In this document: piece after piece, positions 1-7,026 of the stretch
Position numbering within the stretch: position 1 is the stretch's first letter
Layout of the letters: each line of letters begins with the position of its first letter
NCBI GenBank assembly: GCA_012515365.1
Contig: JAAYYM010000169.1
Span: forward strand, 1 to 11,285
Source: Clostridia bacterium
GTDB lineage: Bacteria > Bacillota_A > Clostridia > Lachnospirales > Lachnospiraceae
Direction: 5' to 3'
DNA length: 11,285 nucleotides
The notes under the pieces: model-generated
What the model saw: only the letters and a program-made list of their open reading frames with translations
What the model was told of the DNA's origin: nothing
The model's database searches: none
Made by a program: the position numbers and the translations under genes

Positions 1-522
1 TAAGTGATGCAGGCAGAATCCTTTACTTTGACGAATCATTTCTATGAATTCAGGACTAGTCTGATATAGATAAAAAAATGTATCCATATATCGTTGATAA
101 GTCTCTTTGTTATAGTCACAAAGGTAGCAGGACTTTTCTTTTTCTGAAAGAAAGCGGGAAAGAGAATTTTTCTGAGACTCATCGGATGGAACCTTTTTGC
201 GTAATCTGTCTGTCAGAGAAGCTTTTGGTGCTGGTTTAAAATTCTTAAATTCATTTGCTAATTCTTCATTTATCTTTATACAGTGTGTCTTTAACATCAG
301 TGCATTGCCGAGCGAATTTCCGTAATCAAACATCATGGACAGATGATGTCTGCAAAATCCGAGCTGATCTGTTTTTTCACGAATGTCACTTTCCATATAA
401 GCTGTTCCCAGAATAAAATCAAGGGCGTTCTGCTCAAGTGAACGTTCAATAAAGCAGAAGGGACATTCATCCTCAGCATGAAATGCATCCATGAGAGGAA
501 TGGTGTATAGTTTTTCTTTCAT
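1..522 (-). CDS. DUF6062 family protein, N-terminal part (runs off the left edge)
   Basis: Reading leftward from an ATG at 522-520, the frame stays open for 174 codons to the window edge with no stop, so the C-terminus is missing. The start is backed by AAAAGGAGAA at 531-540. I recognise it as the DUF6062 family of Clostridia, whose function is unknown. The visible part has two similar halves: C20-x2-C23 followed by FC57-x-HHL, and C132-x2-C135 followed by FC170-x-HHL, with 33 and 34 residues between the CxxC and the FC. This looks like a duplicated Cys/His metal-binding unit, probably zinc, separated by a charged linker at about residues 90-130. There is no signal peptide or membrane segment, so it should be cytoplasmic. 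It is divergent from the radical SAM operon and shares its promoter region. The metal binding is inferred; the family call is fairly sure. Confidence 0.75.
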   Translation of the reverse strand, partial: MKEKLYTIPLMDAFHAEDECPFCFIERSLEQNALDFILGTAYMESDIREKTDQLGFCRHHLSMMFDYGNSLGNALMLKTHCIKINEELANEFKNFKPAPKASLTDRLRKKVPSDESQKNSLSRFLSEKEKSCYLCDYNKETYQRYMDTFFYLYQTSPEFIEMIRQSKGFCLHHL

Positions 523-585
523 CAGACTAGTTCTCCTTTTTATTCTTAGTGTAATAGGTGATTGCGAAATGATTATTTTACATGA

Positions 586-594
586 ATTATATCA
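586..594 (-). promoter_or_regulatory. Extended -10 promoter for the leftward DUF6062 gene
   Basis: On the minus strand the sequence reads TGATATAAT, a perfect extended -10 (TG-N-TATAAT). No good -35 hexamer lies 16-18 bases upstream, which fits an extended -10 promoter. Transcription would start near 579 and leave a leader of about 55 bases. Confidence 0.5.
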
Positions 595-597
595 CAC

Positions 598-626
598 TTT
601 ACAATCGAACGGATGTGTGGTATGAT
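598..626 (+). promoter_or_regulatory. Sigma-A promoter of the radical SAM/DUF4130 operon
   Basis: TTTACA (598-603) and TATGAT (621-626) are separated by 17 bases, with a TG one base before the -10 (618-619), giving an extended -10. The start point would be near 633, inside the first of two abutting LexA-like boxes. The promoter is back to back with the leftward extended -10 promoter at 586-594. Confidence 0.7.
606..619 (+). promoter_or_regulatory. Possible third LexA (SOS) box inside the promoter spacer
   Basis: CGAAC-GGAT-GTGTG lies between the -35 and -10 hexamers. It differs by one base in the right arm (G at 617 for T) from the CGAAC-N4-GTTYG pattern known for Gram-positive LexA. Alone it would be weak, but two better copies follow directly downstream. 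It also covers the -35 region of the leftward promoter. Confidence 0.45.
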
Positions 627-630
627 TTAC

Positions 631-658
631 AGAACAAATGTTTGCGAACAAAGGTTTG
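631..658 (+). promoter_or_regulatory. Two abutting LexA (SOS) boxes over the transcription start
   Basis: AGAAC-AAAT-GTTTG (631-644) is followed without a gap by CGAAC-AAAG-GTTTG (645-658). Both have the 5-4-5 layout of the Gram-positive LexA/DinR operator, CGAAC-RNRY-GTTYC/G. The first fits the GAAC-N4-GTTT core exactly; the second has a full CGAAC arm but G instead of a pyrimidine at the last central position. They cover the expected transcription start and end just before the ribosome site, a typical repressor position. LexA binding is inferred from motif match and location. Confidence 0.65.
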
Positions 659-671
659 GTGAGGTGGAAAT

Positions 672-2033
672 ATGGAATATGCGATTCAGGAAAACATGAG
701 TGTAATGGATAAGCTTAAGATATTGACAGATGCAGCTAAGTATGATGTAGCCTGTACCAGCAGCGGTACCCAGAGAAATGGGGACGGAACGGGGATCGGT
801 AATGCAATTTCAGCCGGTTTGTGTCATAGCTTTGCGGCGGATGGGCGTTGTATTTCATTGTTGAAAATCCTATTTACCAATGAATGTATTTATAATTGCA
901 AATATTGTGTCAACAGAGCGACAAATGATGTGCAAAGAGCATCGTTTACACCAGATGAAATATGTGAACTGACCATACAGTTCTATCGCAGAAATTATAT
1001 CGAAGGATTATTCTTAAGCTCTGGTATTTTGAAAAATCCAACGTATACAATGGAATTGATTTACCAGGCTATTTATAAACTACGTACAGTTTACAGATTT
1101 CAGGGATATATTCATGTTAAGGCAATTCCCGGAGCGGATGAGCGAATCATTGAGAAGTTAGGTCTGATCGTCGATCGAATGAGCGTTAATCTTGAATTAC
1201 CGACAGCAGATGGGCTAAAGAAAATTGCACCAAATAAAAATCGAAAAAATATTTTGATGCCGATGCGCCAGATTCAAAATGGTATCAAAGCAAATAAAAA
1301 CGAATTGACACTCTATCGAAATGCGCCTCAGTTTGTACCGGCTGGCCAGAGTACACAAATGATCATTGGTGCAACTCCGGAGAGTGATTATCAGATTGTC
1401 AGCGTAGCAGAAAATCTATATCGGAAGTTTGACTTGAAACGAGTATTTTATTCAGCATTTGTTAATGTGAATCAGGAAAAGACACTTCCGGCAACGCTTG
1501 AGGGACCACCATTATTACGTGAACACAGACTTTATCAGGCTGACTGGCTTCTAAGATTTTATGGGTTTAGAGCGGAAGAATTGCTAAGTGAAGAAAAACC
1601 AAATTTTAATGTGATGTTTGACCCTAAATGTGACTGGGCATTGAGAAATCTGGATTATTATCCAATTGAGGTCAACAAGGCAAGTAAAATGGAGCTGTTA
1701 AGAGTCCCAGGGATTGGGACAAAATCTGCAGAACGGATTATTAAAGCCAGAAGACTAGGATGTGTTGGTTTTGATGAGTTAAAGAAAATGGGAGTCGTAT
1801 TGAAACGTGCAGTTTATTTTATTACCTGTAACGGACGTATGATGTATCGTACCAAGTGGCAGGAAGATTATATTGCGAGAAATCTCTTAGCTGTGGGAGA
1901 GCGTCTGCCGGTCGGAGTAACTACAGACGGTATGACATATTCGCAAATGAGCCTGTTTGATGATGTCCGCTTTGGCGTACCTGGTCAGATTGAATATCAA
2001 GAGCACGCGTTAAGGATAAAAAACGTGATTTGA
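672..2033 (+). CDS. Radical SAM protein, putative DNA modification/repair family (TIGR03916-like)
   Basis: This 453-residue protein carries the radical SAM cluster motif C72-x3-C76-x2-C79 (CIYNCKYC), which would bind a 4Fe-4S cluster and cleave S-adenosylmethionine. The N-terminal block around residues 24-79 and the layout match the family named 'putative DNA modification/repair radical SAM protein', often called rSAM_link_UDG. Near the C-terminus VPGIGTKSAERII (345-357) is a helix-hairpin-helix, a non-specific DNA-binding motif, which supports action on DNA. The substrate is unknown. In other genomes the family always occurs with a DUF4130 protein that is sometimes fused to a uracil-DNA glycosylase-like domain; that partner is the next gene, 12 bases downstream. 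The ATG at 672 follows a GAGGTGG ribosome site. LexA-like boxes upstream suggest SOS induction. The family is sure, the reaction is not known. Confidence 0.88.
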   Translation: MEYAIQENMSVMDKLKILTDAAKYDVACTSSGTQRNGDGTGIGNAISAGLCHSFAADGRCISLLKILFTNECIYNCKYCVNRATNDVQRASFTPDEICELTIQFYRRNYIEGLFLSSGILKNPTYTMELIYQAIYKLRTVYRFQGYIHVKAIPGADERIIEKLGLIVDRMSVNLELPTADGLKKIAPNKNRKNILMPMRQIQNGIKANKNELTLYRNAPQFVPAGQSTQMIIGATPESDYQIVSVAENLYRKFDLKRVFYSAFVNVNQEKTLPATLEGPPLLREHRLYQADWLLRFYGFRAEELLSEEKPNFNVMFDPKCDWALRNLDYYPIEVNKASKMELLRVPGIGTKSAERIIKARRLGCVGFDELKKMGVVLKRAVYFITCNGRMMYRTKWQEDYIARNLLAVGERLPVGVTTDGMTYSQMSLFDDVRFGVPGQIEYQEHALRIKNVI

Positions 2034-2045
2034 GGAGATGATAGA

Positions 2046-2912
2046 ATGAATCACAAGATATTTTTATGCGAAAATACAATGGAAGGAATTTTCAGCGGAA
2101 TCTTTGATGCATGGAATCAGGCAAGAGAAATCGGACATATGCATTGTCGTATAGAAACAAAAGTCCCCTTCTATCATAGAATAGAGGATGAGAATAAGAC
2201 ACAATGGAATCTGCAGGAGTATGAAAAAAACTATGAACTTTTTTCAGAATATGTAGAAGTAGAACCAAATGCTGATCACGCGCAGCGTGTGATCCGTACA
2301 ATTCTTGAAAGGATGGGACAAGAAGTTTATGAAGGAATATATATGGCACTTTCAGCAGAAGCAGAAGATCTGATGCAGGAGTGTGTCAGAAATCCTGAGT
2401 ATGATAAGGGCAATTCTGTATATAAACTGATGGTGGCCGGATTAAAATTAAAGCATGGCGAACAGATCATGGATCATTTGACAAATCCATATGTTGCCAA
2501 TGTATTTAAGCTGATCAGAAGGGTAAATAATGAAGCGTGTCGTGAAAAACAGTTTCTTCGTTTTAAAGAACTTAAGAATGGTGTTCTATTTGCAAAAATA
2601 GGACCTGATAATAATGTTCTGCAAATGATAGCACCGCATTTCGCAGATCGCTATCCGCTGGAAAATTTTATGATCTATGATGAGAAAAGAAAAATGTTTG
2701 TTGTACATGAACAAAGAAAGGCATGGGTAGTCGTTCAAAATGAAGAGGTTAATCAGGATATGATTCATCAATTTACAGAACAGGAAGCATATTATGAGGA
2801 CTTATTTCGAATGTTTTGTAAGACGATCGCGATTGAAGCACGTACCAATTATCGTTTACAGCAACAAATGTGCCCGATAAAATTTCAAAAATATATGCTG
2901 GAATTTGATTGA
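2046..2912 (+). CDS. DUF4130 family protein, partner of the radical SAM protein (TIGR03915-like)
   Basis: This 288-residue cytoplasmic protein matches the 'probable DNA metabolism protein' family. Visible hallmarks are the FKLIRRVNNEACREKQFLRF block (155-173), followed by HF-x-DR (198-202) and IYDEKR (210-215), and the C-terminal stretch EDLFRMFCKTIAIEARTN (251-268) ending in a 'MCPIKF' motif close to the usual M-P-x-x-[WF]. It has no uracil-DNA glycosylase domain, unlike the fused members seen in other bacteria, where such a domain follows this one. The ribosome site GAGGAG overlaps the stop of the upstream gene, so the two are surely co-transcribed and probably act together, plausibly in recognition or repair of altered bases. 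The biochemical role is unknown. Confidence 0.82.
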   Translation: MNHKIFLCENTMEGIFSGIFDAWNQAREIGHMHCRIETKVPFYHRIEDENKTQWNLQEYEKNYELFSEYVEVEPNADHAQRVIRTILERMGQEVYEGIYMALSAEAEDLMQECVRNPEYDKGNSVYKLMVAGLKLKHGEQIMDHLTNPYVANVFKLIRRVNNEACREKQFLRFKELKNGVLFAKIGPDNNVLQMIAPHFADRYPLENFMIYDEKRKMFVVHEQRKAWVVVQNEEVNQDMIHQFTEQEAYYEDLFRMFCKTIAIEARTNYRLQQQMCPIKFQKYMLEFD

Positions 2913-2928
2913 AATTCACAAGTATGTG

Positions 2929-2944
2929 CATGACAAACGTCATG
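2929..2944. other. Small hairpin after the radical SAM/DUF4130 operon
   Basis: CATGAC-AAAC-GTCATG forms a perfect 6-bp stem 17 bases past the DUF4130 stop, directly after a second small one (CACA-AGTA-TGTG, 2917-2928). No T-run follows at once; the nearest is five T at about 2975. It may be a weak terminator or an mRNA end structure. Confidence 0.3.
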
Positions 2945-3040
2945 TTGGGCATGTGTTATTAGTGTTTTTGCATAAAGTTTTCACCAGATGTAGAGAGATT
3001 AAGATAAATTATACAAAGATATAGTGTTTTTCGACAGTAT

Positions 3041-3069
3041 TCAACATTAAAAAATATCTGACATATAAT
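3041..3069 (+). promoter_or_regulatory. Possible upstream promoter of the HPr-like gene
   Basis: TCAACA (3041-3046), 17 bases, TATAAT (3064-3069). The -10 is perfect but the -35 matches only four of six positions. It lies just upstream of a better promoter, so it may be a second start or chance in AT-rich DNA. Confidence 0.3.
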
Positions 3070-3080
3070 GGAATAAATGA

Positions 3081-3108
3081 TTGACAAAATACAAAAATAG
3101 GATATAAT
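3081..3108 (+). promoter_or_regulatory. Strong sigma-A promoter of the HPr-like gene
   Basis: Both hexamers are perfect, TTGACA (3081-3086) and TATAAT (3103-3108), with a 16-base spacer. The start near 3115 gives a leader of about 60 bases. This is the best promoter in the window and suggests high basal expression. Confidence 0.8.
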
Positions 3109-3158
3109 ATCGAGAAGCACAAAGGAAAACTTTTTCAAAACTACCATTTACGGAAAAG

Positions 3159-3167
3159 AAAGGGGTG
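3159..3167 (+). promoter_or_regulatory. Ribosome binding site that fixes a TTG start
   Basis: AAAGGGGTG sits 7 bases before TTG at 3175. The next in-frame ATG (3196) is 28 bases away from it, too far, so TTG is the likelier start. Confidence 0.6.
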
Positions 3168-3174
3168 TTTTTAA

Positions 3175-3402
3175 TTGAAAGAACGTAGAATCAGAATGTC
3201 TTTTGAAGATGCAAGAGAGTTTGTAAAAACAGCTTCAAGATGTGATTTTGACATTGACGTATTTTATAATCGCGTAATTATAGATGCCAAATCAATCCTT
3301 GGTGTATTGGGGTTAGATTTTAGTCAGACTCTTACTGTACAGTATGCAGGTGAAGACGCTTCATTTGAACAATTCATTCATAAATATCAGGTTTGCAGTT
3401 AG
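3175..3402 (+). CDS. HPr-like protein without the catalytic histidine (Crh-like)
   Basis: This 75-residue protein aligns without gaps to PTS phosphocarrier HPr: AREFVKTASRC (13-23) matches the first helix and DAKSILGVLGL (37-47) the region around regulatory Ser46. In HPr the phosphate acceptor His15 and Ser46 are 31 residues apart; here Ser9 and Ser40 stand at these places. The acceptor histidine is thus replaced by serine and the usual H-x-R-P is Ser-Phe-Glu-Asp, so it cannot carry phosphate from enzyme I in the normal way. Keeping the serine while losing the histidine is the pattern of Bacillus Crh, a CcpA co-regulator phosphorylated by HPr kinase. Such HPr-like paralogues are widespread in Clostridia and their role is not established. 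It is a single-gene transcript with its own promoter and terminator. A regulatory role is inferred. Confidence 0.75.
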   Translation: MKERRIRMSFEDAREFVKTASRCDFDIDVFYNRVIIDAKSILGVLGLDFSQTLTVQYAGEDASFEQFIHKYQVCS

Positions 3403-3413
3403 TTAATTCTGAT

Positions 3414-3456
3414 AATGCCGCGGACGTATGTGAATGCGATTCCGCGGTATTTTTTT
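3414..3456 (+). terminator. Intrinsic terminator of the HPr-like gene
   Basis: An 11-bp stem (3414-3424 with 3441-3451, one G-U pair, GC-rich core CCGCGGA/TCCGCGG) with a 16-base loop is followed by seven T (3450-3456). It starts 12 bases after the stop codon. It separates this gene from the helicase gene 88 bases further on. Confidence 0.88.
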
Positions 3457-3543
3457 GTATCAGTGTATGATAGAATAAGAATACTATGATAATCAGCTGT
3501 GACAAAACAGATATTAAGGATAGGGATATAGAAGGAAACTGGT

Positions 3544-6039
3544 ATGGACGATGGCAACAATAGTGTACGGATTTCTGTAAGGACACTTGTAGAATTCATT
3601 TTAAGATCAGGAAATATTGATAACAGACATAAAGCCAGCGCAGACTATAATGCTTTACTGGAAGGTGGCAGGATACACCGTATGATCCAAAGACGGATGG
3701 GGGCAAACTACCATGCAGAATACTTTTTGCGTCACATTATTCCTGTTAGAACAGATCAGACGGAGTTTGACATTGTAATCGAAGGACGTGCAGATGGAGT
3801 GATCATTGAGCCAAAGCTGAATCACGAAGAAATGCTGCCAGGACCAGAATGCACGGATTTAAGCCCCTATGATGTAACAATTGATGAAATAAAGAGTGTA
3901 TACAAGGATCTGATTTTTATCAAGGAACCATCTGAGATACATTTGGCACAGGCTAAATGTTATGCATATTTTTTAGCCGCAGAGAAGAAACTAGACGAAA
4001 TTCGTGTCAGAATGACGTATTGTAATGTAGAAACGGAAGAAATTAAATATTTTCATAATGACTATACATTTGAAGAATTGCAAACATGGTTTGGAGAAAT
4101 TATACAAAACTATTCAAGATGGGCAGAATTCGAGTTTGAATGGAAGAAAATACGAAAAGGGTCTGTTCAACAGTTGGAATTCCCTTTCCCTTATCGCGAC
4201 GGACAAAAGGAACTGGTTTCTCAAGTATATCGTACCATTTATCATAAGAAGAAGATATTTATAGAAGCACCGACTGGAGTCGGGAAGACGATCTCCACAA
4301 TATTTCCTGCAGTTAAGGCAGTTGGTGAGGATTTGAGCGATAAAATATTTTATCTGACTGCAAAAACAATCACAAGGACAGTGGCATATGAGTGTTTTGC
4401 ATTATTACGATCAAAAGGACTGCGTTACAAAACGGTGATGCTGACAGCAAAGGAGAAAATCTGTCCGCTGGAAGAAACGGACTGTAATCCGGTTGCCTGT
4501 GAACGTGCACTGGGGCATTATGATCGGATCAATGAAGCAATTTACGATCTTTTGGTTCATGAAGATGATTATGGAAGAGAAAATATTGAAGCCTATGCTA
4601 AAAAGCATTGTGTGTGCCCCTTTGAATTTGGTCTTGACATGACTCTTTTTTCAGATGCTATTATTTGCGATTACAATTATGTATTTGATCCGAATGTCTA
4701 TCTGAGAAGATTCTTTGGAGAAGGGATACAAGGAAATTATTTGTTTTTGATTGATGAGGCACATAATCTGGTAGACCGTGCAATGGAAATGTACAGTGCT
4801 GTGCTTTATAAAGAAGATGTGATGGATCTGAAGAGACAGATGAAGGTCCATCACAAGAAGATGGAAAAAGCTTTGGAGTCAGTGAATAAACAGATGCTCG
4901 GCTTGAAACGTGAGGCGGAAACCATGCAGCTCTTAGATGTGACAGGAAGTGGTGTGGGGATTAGTATGACAGCGTTTTTAAACTCCCTGCTGCGGCTTAT
5001 GTCGGTTATGGAAAAGTATTTTGAAGAGGATGACAAGGCAGAAATATCTAATAAAGAGCTTCATAAAGAGACATTTGACTTATATCTTCTGGTCCGTCAC
5101 TTTACTAATATGTATGAAAATATAATTGTCGAGGAAAATGGCAGTTGTAATTACGTAGCATATTGCCGTCATGAAGAGGATGGAAGTTTTATGATCAAGC
5201 TGCTGTGTGTAAATCCTTCTTCTAATCTGTCAAAATGTATGAGTAAGGGAAGAAGTACAGCCTTATTTTCAGCAACGCTGCTTCCGATTGATTATTACAG
5301 AAATTTATTGAGCGGTGATGAGAAGGACTATGCGGTATATGCACAGTCTATATTTGATGAAAATAAGAGAGGACTGTTTATATGCGAGGATGTGACCAGT
5401 AAGTATTCAAGACGAAGTGAGTCTGAGTACCAAAAGATAGCTCGTTATATTTATGAAGTTGTGCAGAAAAAGTGTGGGAATTATCTGATCTTCTTTCCGT
5501 CACATTCATTTTTAAATCAGGTTTTGCAGTATTTTGAAGAATATGCAGAATGTCTGGAAGCAGATATTGTTATGCAAAAAGCCAGTATGAATGAGACAGA
5601 AAGAGAGGAATTTCTTTCACGTTTTGATTCAGAGCAAAATGAGAATTGTTTACTTGGATTTTGCGTTATGGGTGGTATTTTTAGTGAAGGAATTGATTTA
5701 AAGCAGGATCGTTTGATCGGAACCGTTATTGTAGGAACAGGTCTTCCTATGGTATGTGATGAGCGGGAATTGTTAAAGGAATGTTATGCAGATGAAGGGC
5801 TTGCCGGATTTGATTATGCATATCGGTACCCCGGAATGAATAAGGTGCTGCAGGCAGCGGGACGAGTAATCCGAACAGCAGAGGACATAGGTGTCGTCGT
5901 GCTGTTGGATGACCGTTTTCTATCTTATGCATATCAAAAGATGTATCCAAGAGAATGGAAGAATTACAGAGTATGTAACATTCAGAATATTGGATCTTGT
6001 GTGGAACAATTCTGGAATGCTCATGAGGGCAGAGAATAG
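3544..6039 (+). CDS. PD-(D/E)XK nuclease fused to a DinG/XPD-type iron-sulfur helicase
   Basis: This 831-residue protein joins two parts. Residues 1-200 look like a Cas4/RecB-type nuclease with all motifs present: H45, GRADG with D84, E115-I-K117, and Q136-x3-Y140. From residue 217 it is a superfamily 2 helicase of the DinG/XPD (DEAD_2, Helicase_C_2) kind: Walker A APTGVGKT (242-249), DEAH box (404-407), SATLLP (576-581), [10 protein letters not shown] (710-719) and QAAGRVIRT (770-778). Between Walker A and DEAH lie C307, C314, C319 and C356/C358, fitting the 4Fe-4S cluster typical of these 5'-3' helicases. A charged helical part at 420-500 fits the arch domain. It probably unwinds and trims DNA during repair or replication restart. 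The ATG at 3544 follows AGAAGGAAA; I see no convincing promoter in 3457-3543. Its 3' end overlaps nfo on the other strand. Confidence 0.87.
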   Translation: MDDGNNSVRISVRTLVEFILRSGNIDNRHKASADYNALLEGGRIHRMIQRRMGANYHAEYFLRHIIPVRTDQTEFDIVIEGRADGVIIEPKLNHEEMLPGPECTDLSPYDVTIDEIKSVYKDLIFIKEPSEIHLAQAKCYAYFLAAEKKLDEIRVRMTYCNVETEEIKYFHNDYTFEELQTWFGEIIQNYSRWAEFEFEWKKIRKGSVQQLEFPFPYRDGQKELVSQVYRTIYHKKKIFIEAPTGVGKTISTIFPAVKAVGEDLSDKIFYLTAKTITRTVAYECFALLRSKGLRYKTVMLTAKEKICPLEETDCNPVACERALGHYDRINEAIYDLLVHEDDYGRENIEAYAKKHCVCPFEFGLDMTLFSDAIICDYNYVFDPNVYLRRFFGEGIQGNYLFLIDEAHNLVDRAMEMYSAVLYKEDVMDLKRQMKVHHKKMEKALESVNKQMLGLKREAETMQLLDVTGSGVGISMTAFLNSLLRLMSVMEKYFEEDDKAEISNKELHKETFDLYLLVRHFTNMYENIIVEENGSCNYVAYCRHEEDGSFMIKLLCVNPSSNLSKCMSKGRSTALFSATLLPIDYYRNLLSGDEKDYAVYAQSIFDENKRGLFICEDVTSKYSRRSESEYQKIARYIYEVVQKKCGNYLIFFPSHSFLNQVLQYFEEYAECLEADIVMQKASMNETEREEFLSRFDSEQNENCLLGFCVMGGIFSEGIDLKQDRLIGTVIVGTGLPMVCDERELLKECYADEGLAGFDYAYRYPGMNKVLQAAGRVIRTAEDIGVVVLLDDRFLSYAYQKMYPREWKNYRVCNIQNIGSCVEQFWNAHEGRE

Positions 6040-6905
6040 TTCTTGGCGGCAGCTAAAATTTGTGCAATTTCCTCTTTATATGGTGGCAGCTTAACTGTCG
6101 GATCAGAGGGATTCTCTTTATAAGGTGTTTCCAATATTTTGGGAATGGATAAAAATCTCGGGTGATAGATTATATCACATAATGCTTTGAAGCCTATTGT
6201 ACCTTCATTTAGGTTCGCATGACGATCTTTAGACTGACCCAGCTCGTTTTTACTGTCATTGATATGGAAAACAGCGATCTGATCCAGATTCAGATAATGA
6301 TCAAATTCATCTAAAACTCCCTTTAAGTTATGGACAATATCATATCCTGCATCGTTGACATGGCAGGTATCAAAGCATACTCTTAGCTTTTCATTATGAA
6401 CAACCCCATCGTATATACGAGCAAGCTGTTCAAAGGTACATCCAAGCTCAGAGCCTTTTCCGGACATTGTTTCGAGTGCAATATAGCAATCGGTATCGGC
6501 TGACAATACTTCATTTAATCCCTCAATTACTTTTGCAATACCAATATCTGTTCCGGCATTTACATGTGATCCCGGATGCAGAATCAAAGTTTGAGAGCCC
6601 ATCGCTACAGTGCGTTCCATTTCGATGGAAAGAAAATCGACAGCAAGTCGGAACGTATCGGGATTTACAGAGTTTCCAAGGTTAATGATATAGGGTGCGT
6701 GAACGACGAATTCAGAAATACCATGCTCGGACATATAGGCTTTAGCAGCCGGAATGTTTAACTCTTCAAGCTTCTTTCTTCGTGTGTTTTGCGGAGCTCC
6801 TGTATATACCATAAATGTATTGGCTCCGTAACTGACGGCCTCTTTTACTGATCCTAAAAACATATCTTTTCCACTCATGCTGACATGAGAACCAATTTTT
6901 ATCAT
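6021..6905 (-). CDS. nfo: Endonuclease IV (abasic-site endonuclease)
   Basis: This 294-residue protein has the full length of the family (about 280-300). All nine metal ligands of the trinuclear zinc centre can be placed: H69 (HAPY), H110 (LHPGSH), E145 (LETM), D179 and H182 (FDTCH), H214 (FHINDS), D227 and H229 (DRHAN), and E259 (LETPY). It cuts DNA 5' of abasic sites and clears blocked 3' ends in base excision repair in the cytoplasm. The ATG at 6905-6903 follows AAAGGAG (6911-6917) by 5 bases. The gene is convergent with the helicase gene, sharing its last 19 bases, and divergent from the amylase gene with an interleaved promoter. I see no LexA-like box before it. Confidence 0.96.
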   Translation of the reverse strand: MIKIGSHVSMSGKDMFLGSVKEAVSYGANTFMVYTGAPQNTRRKKLEELNIPAAKAYMSEHGISEFVVHAPYIINLGNSVNPDTFRLAVDFLSIEMERTVAMGSQTLILHPGSHVNAGTDIGIAKVIEGLNEVLSADTDCYIALETMSGKGSELGCTFEQLARIYDGVVHNEKLRVCFDTCHVNDAGYDIVHNLKGVLDEFDHYLNLDQIAVFHINDSKNELGQSKDRHANLNEGTIGFKALCDIIYHPRFLSIPKILETPYKENPSDPTVKLPPYKEEIAQILAAAKNYSLPS

Positions 6906-6949
6906 ATTGTCTCCTTTACATTTGAATCACATTTTTGTTTATACTCATA

Positions 6950-6978
6950 ATCATAGTCGAAATTGTTACCAATTACAA
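6950..6978 (-). promoter_or_regulatory. Sigma-A promoter of nfo
   Basis: On the minus strand TTGTAA (6978-6973), 17 bases, TATGAT (6955-6950). Its -35 lies inside the spacer of the rightward amylase promoter, and that promoter's -35 lies inside its spacer. Confidence 0.55.
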
Positions 6979-6991
6979 GATATGCTATAAT
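6963..6991 (+). promoter_or_regulatory. Sigma-A promoter of the GH13 gene
   Basis: TTGTTA (6963-6968), 17 bases, TATAAT (6986-6991), with TG at 6983-6984 giving an extended -10. It overlaps the leftward nfo promoter by 16 bases. A strong ribosome site, AAAGGAGG (7013-7020), precedes the gene. Confidence 0.7.
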
Positions 6992-7026
6992 GATGTTTAA
7001 GGCAGTCAAAATAAAGGAGGAGTTTT

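Noticed and set aside
2046..2912. Uracil-DNA glycosylase domain in the DUF4130 protein
   Set aside because: The protein ends right after the DUF4130 block; no glycosylase motifs are present.
2929..2944. Hairpin after the DUF4130 gene as a strong intrinsic terminator
   Set aside because: The stem is only 6 bp and no T-run follows at once, so it is listed only as a small hairpin of uncertain role.
2959..3147. Leftward open frame of 62 codons in the largest intergenic gap
   Set aside because: It covers a perfect rightward promoter, resembles no family I know, and its composition is that of AT-rich non-coding DNA.
3457..3543. Promoter for the nuclease-helicase gene
   Set aside because: Several -10-like hexamers (for example TATGAT at 3485-3490) exist, but none has a fitting -35 at 16-18 bases. 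GTGACA at 3499-3504 has no usable -10.
6906..7026. Catabolite repression (cre) site before the GH13 gene, and a LexA box before nfo
   Set aside because: No sequence close to the cre pattern and no GAAC-N4-GTT element is found in this gap.
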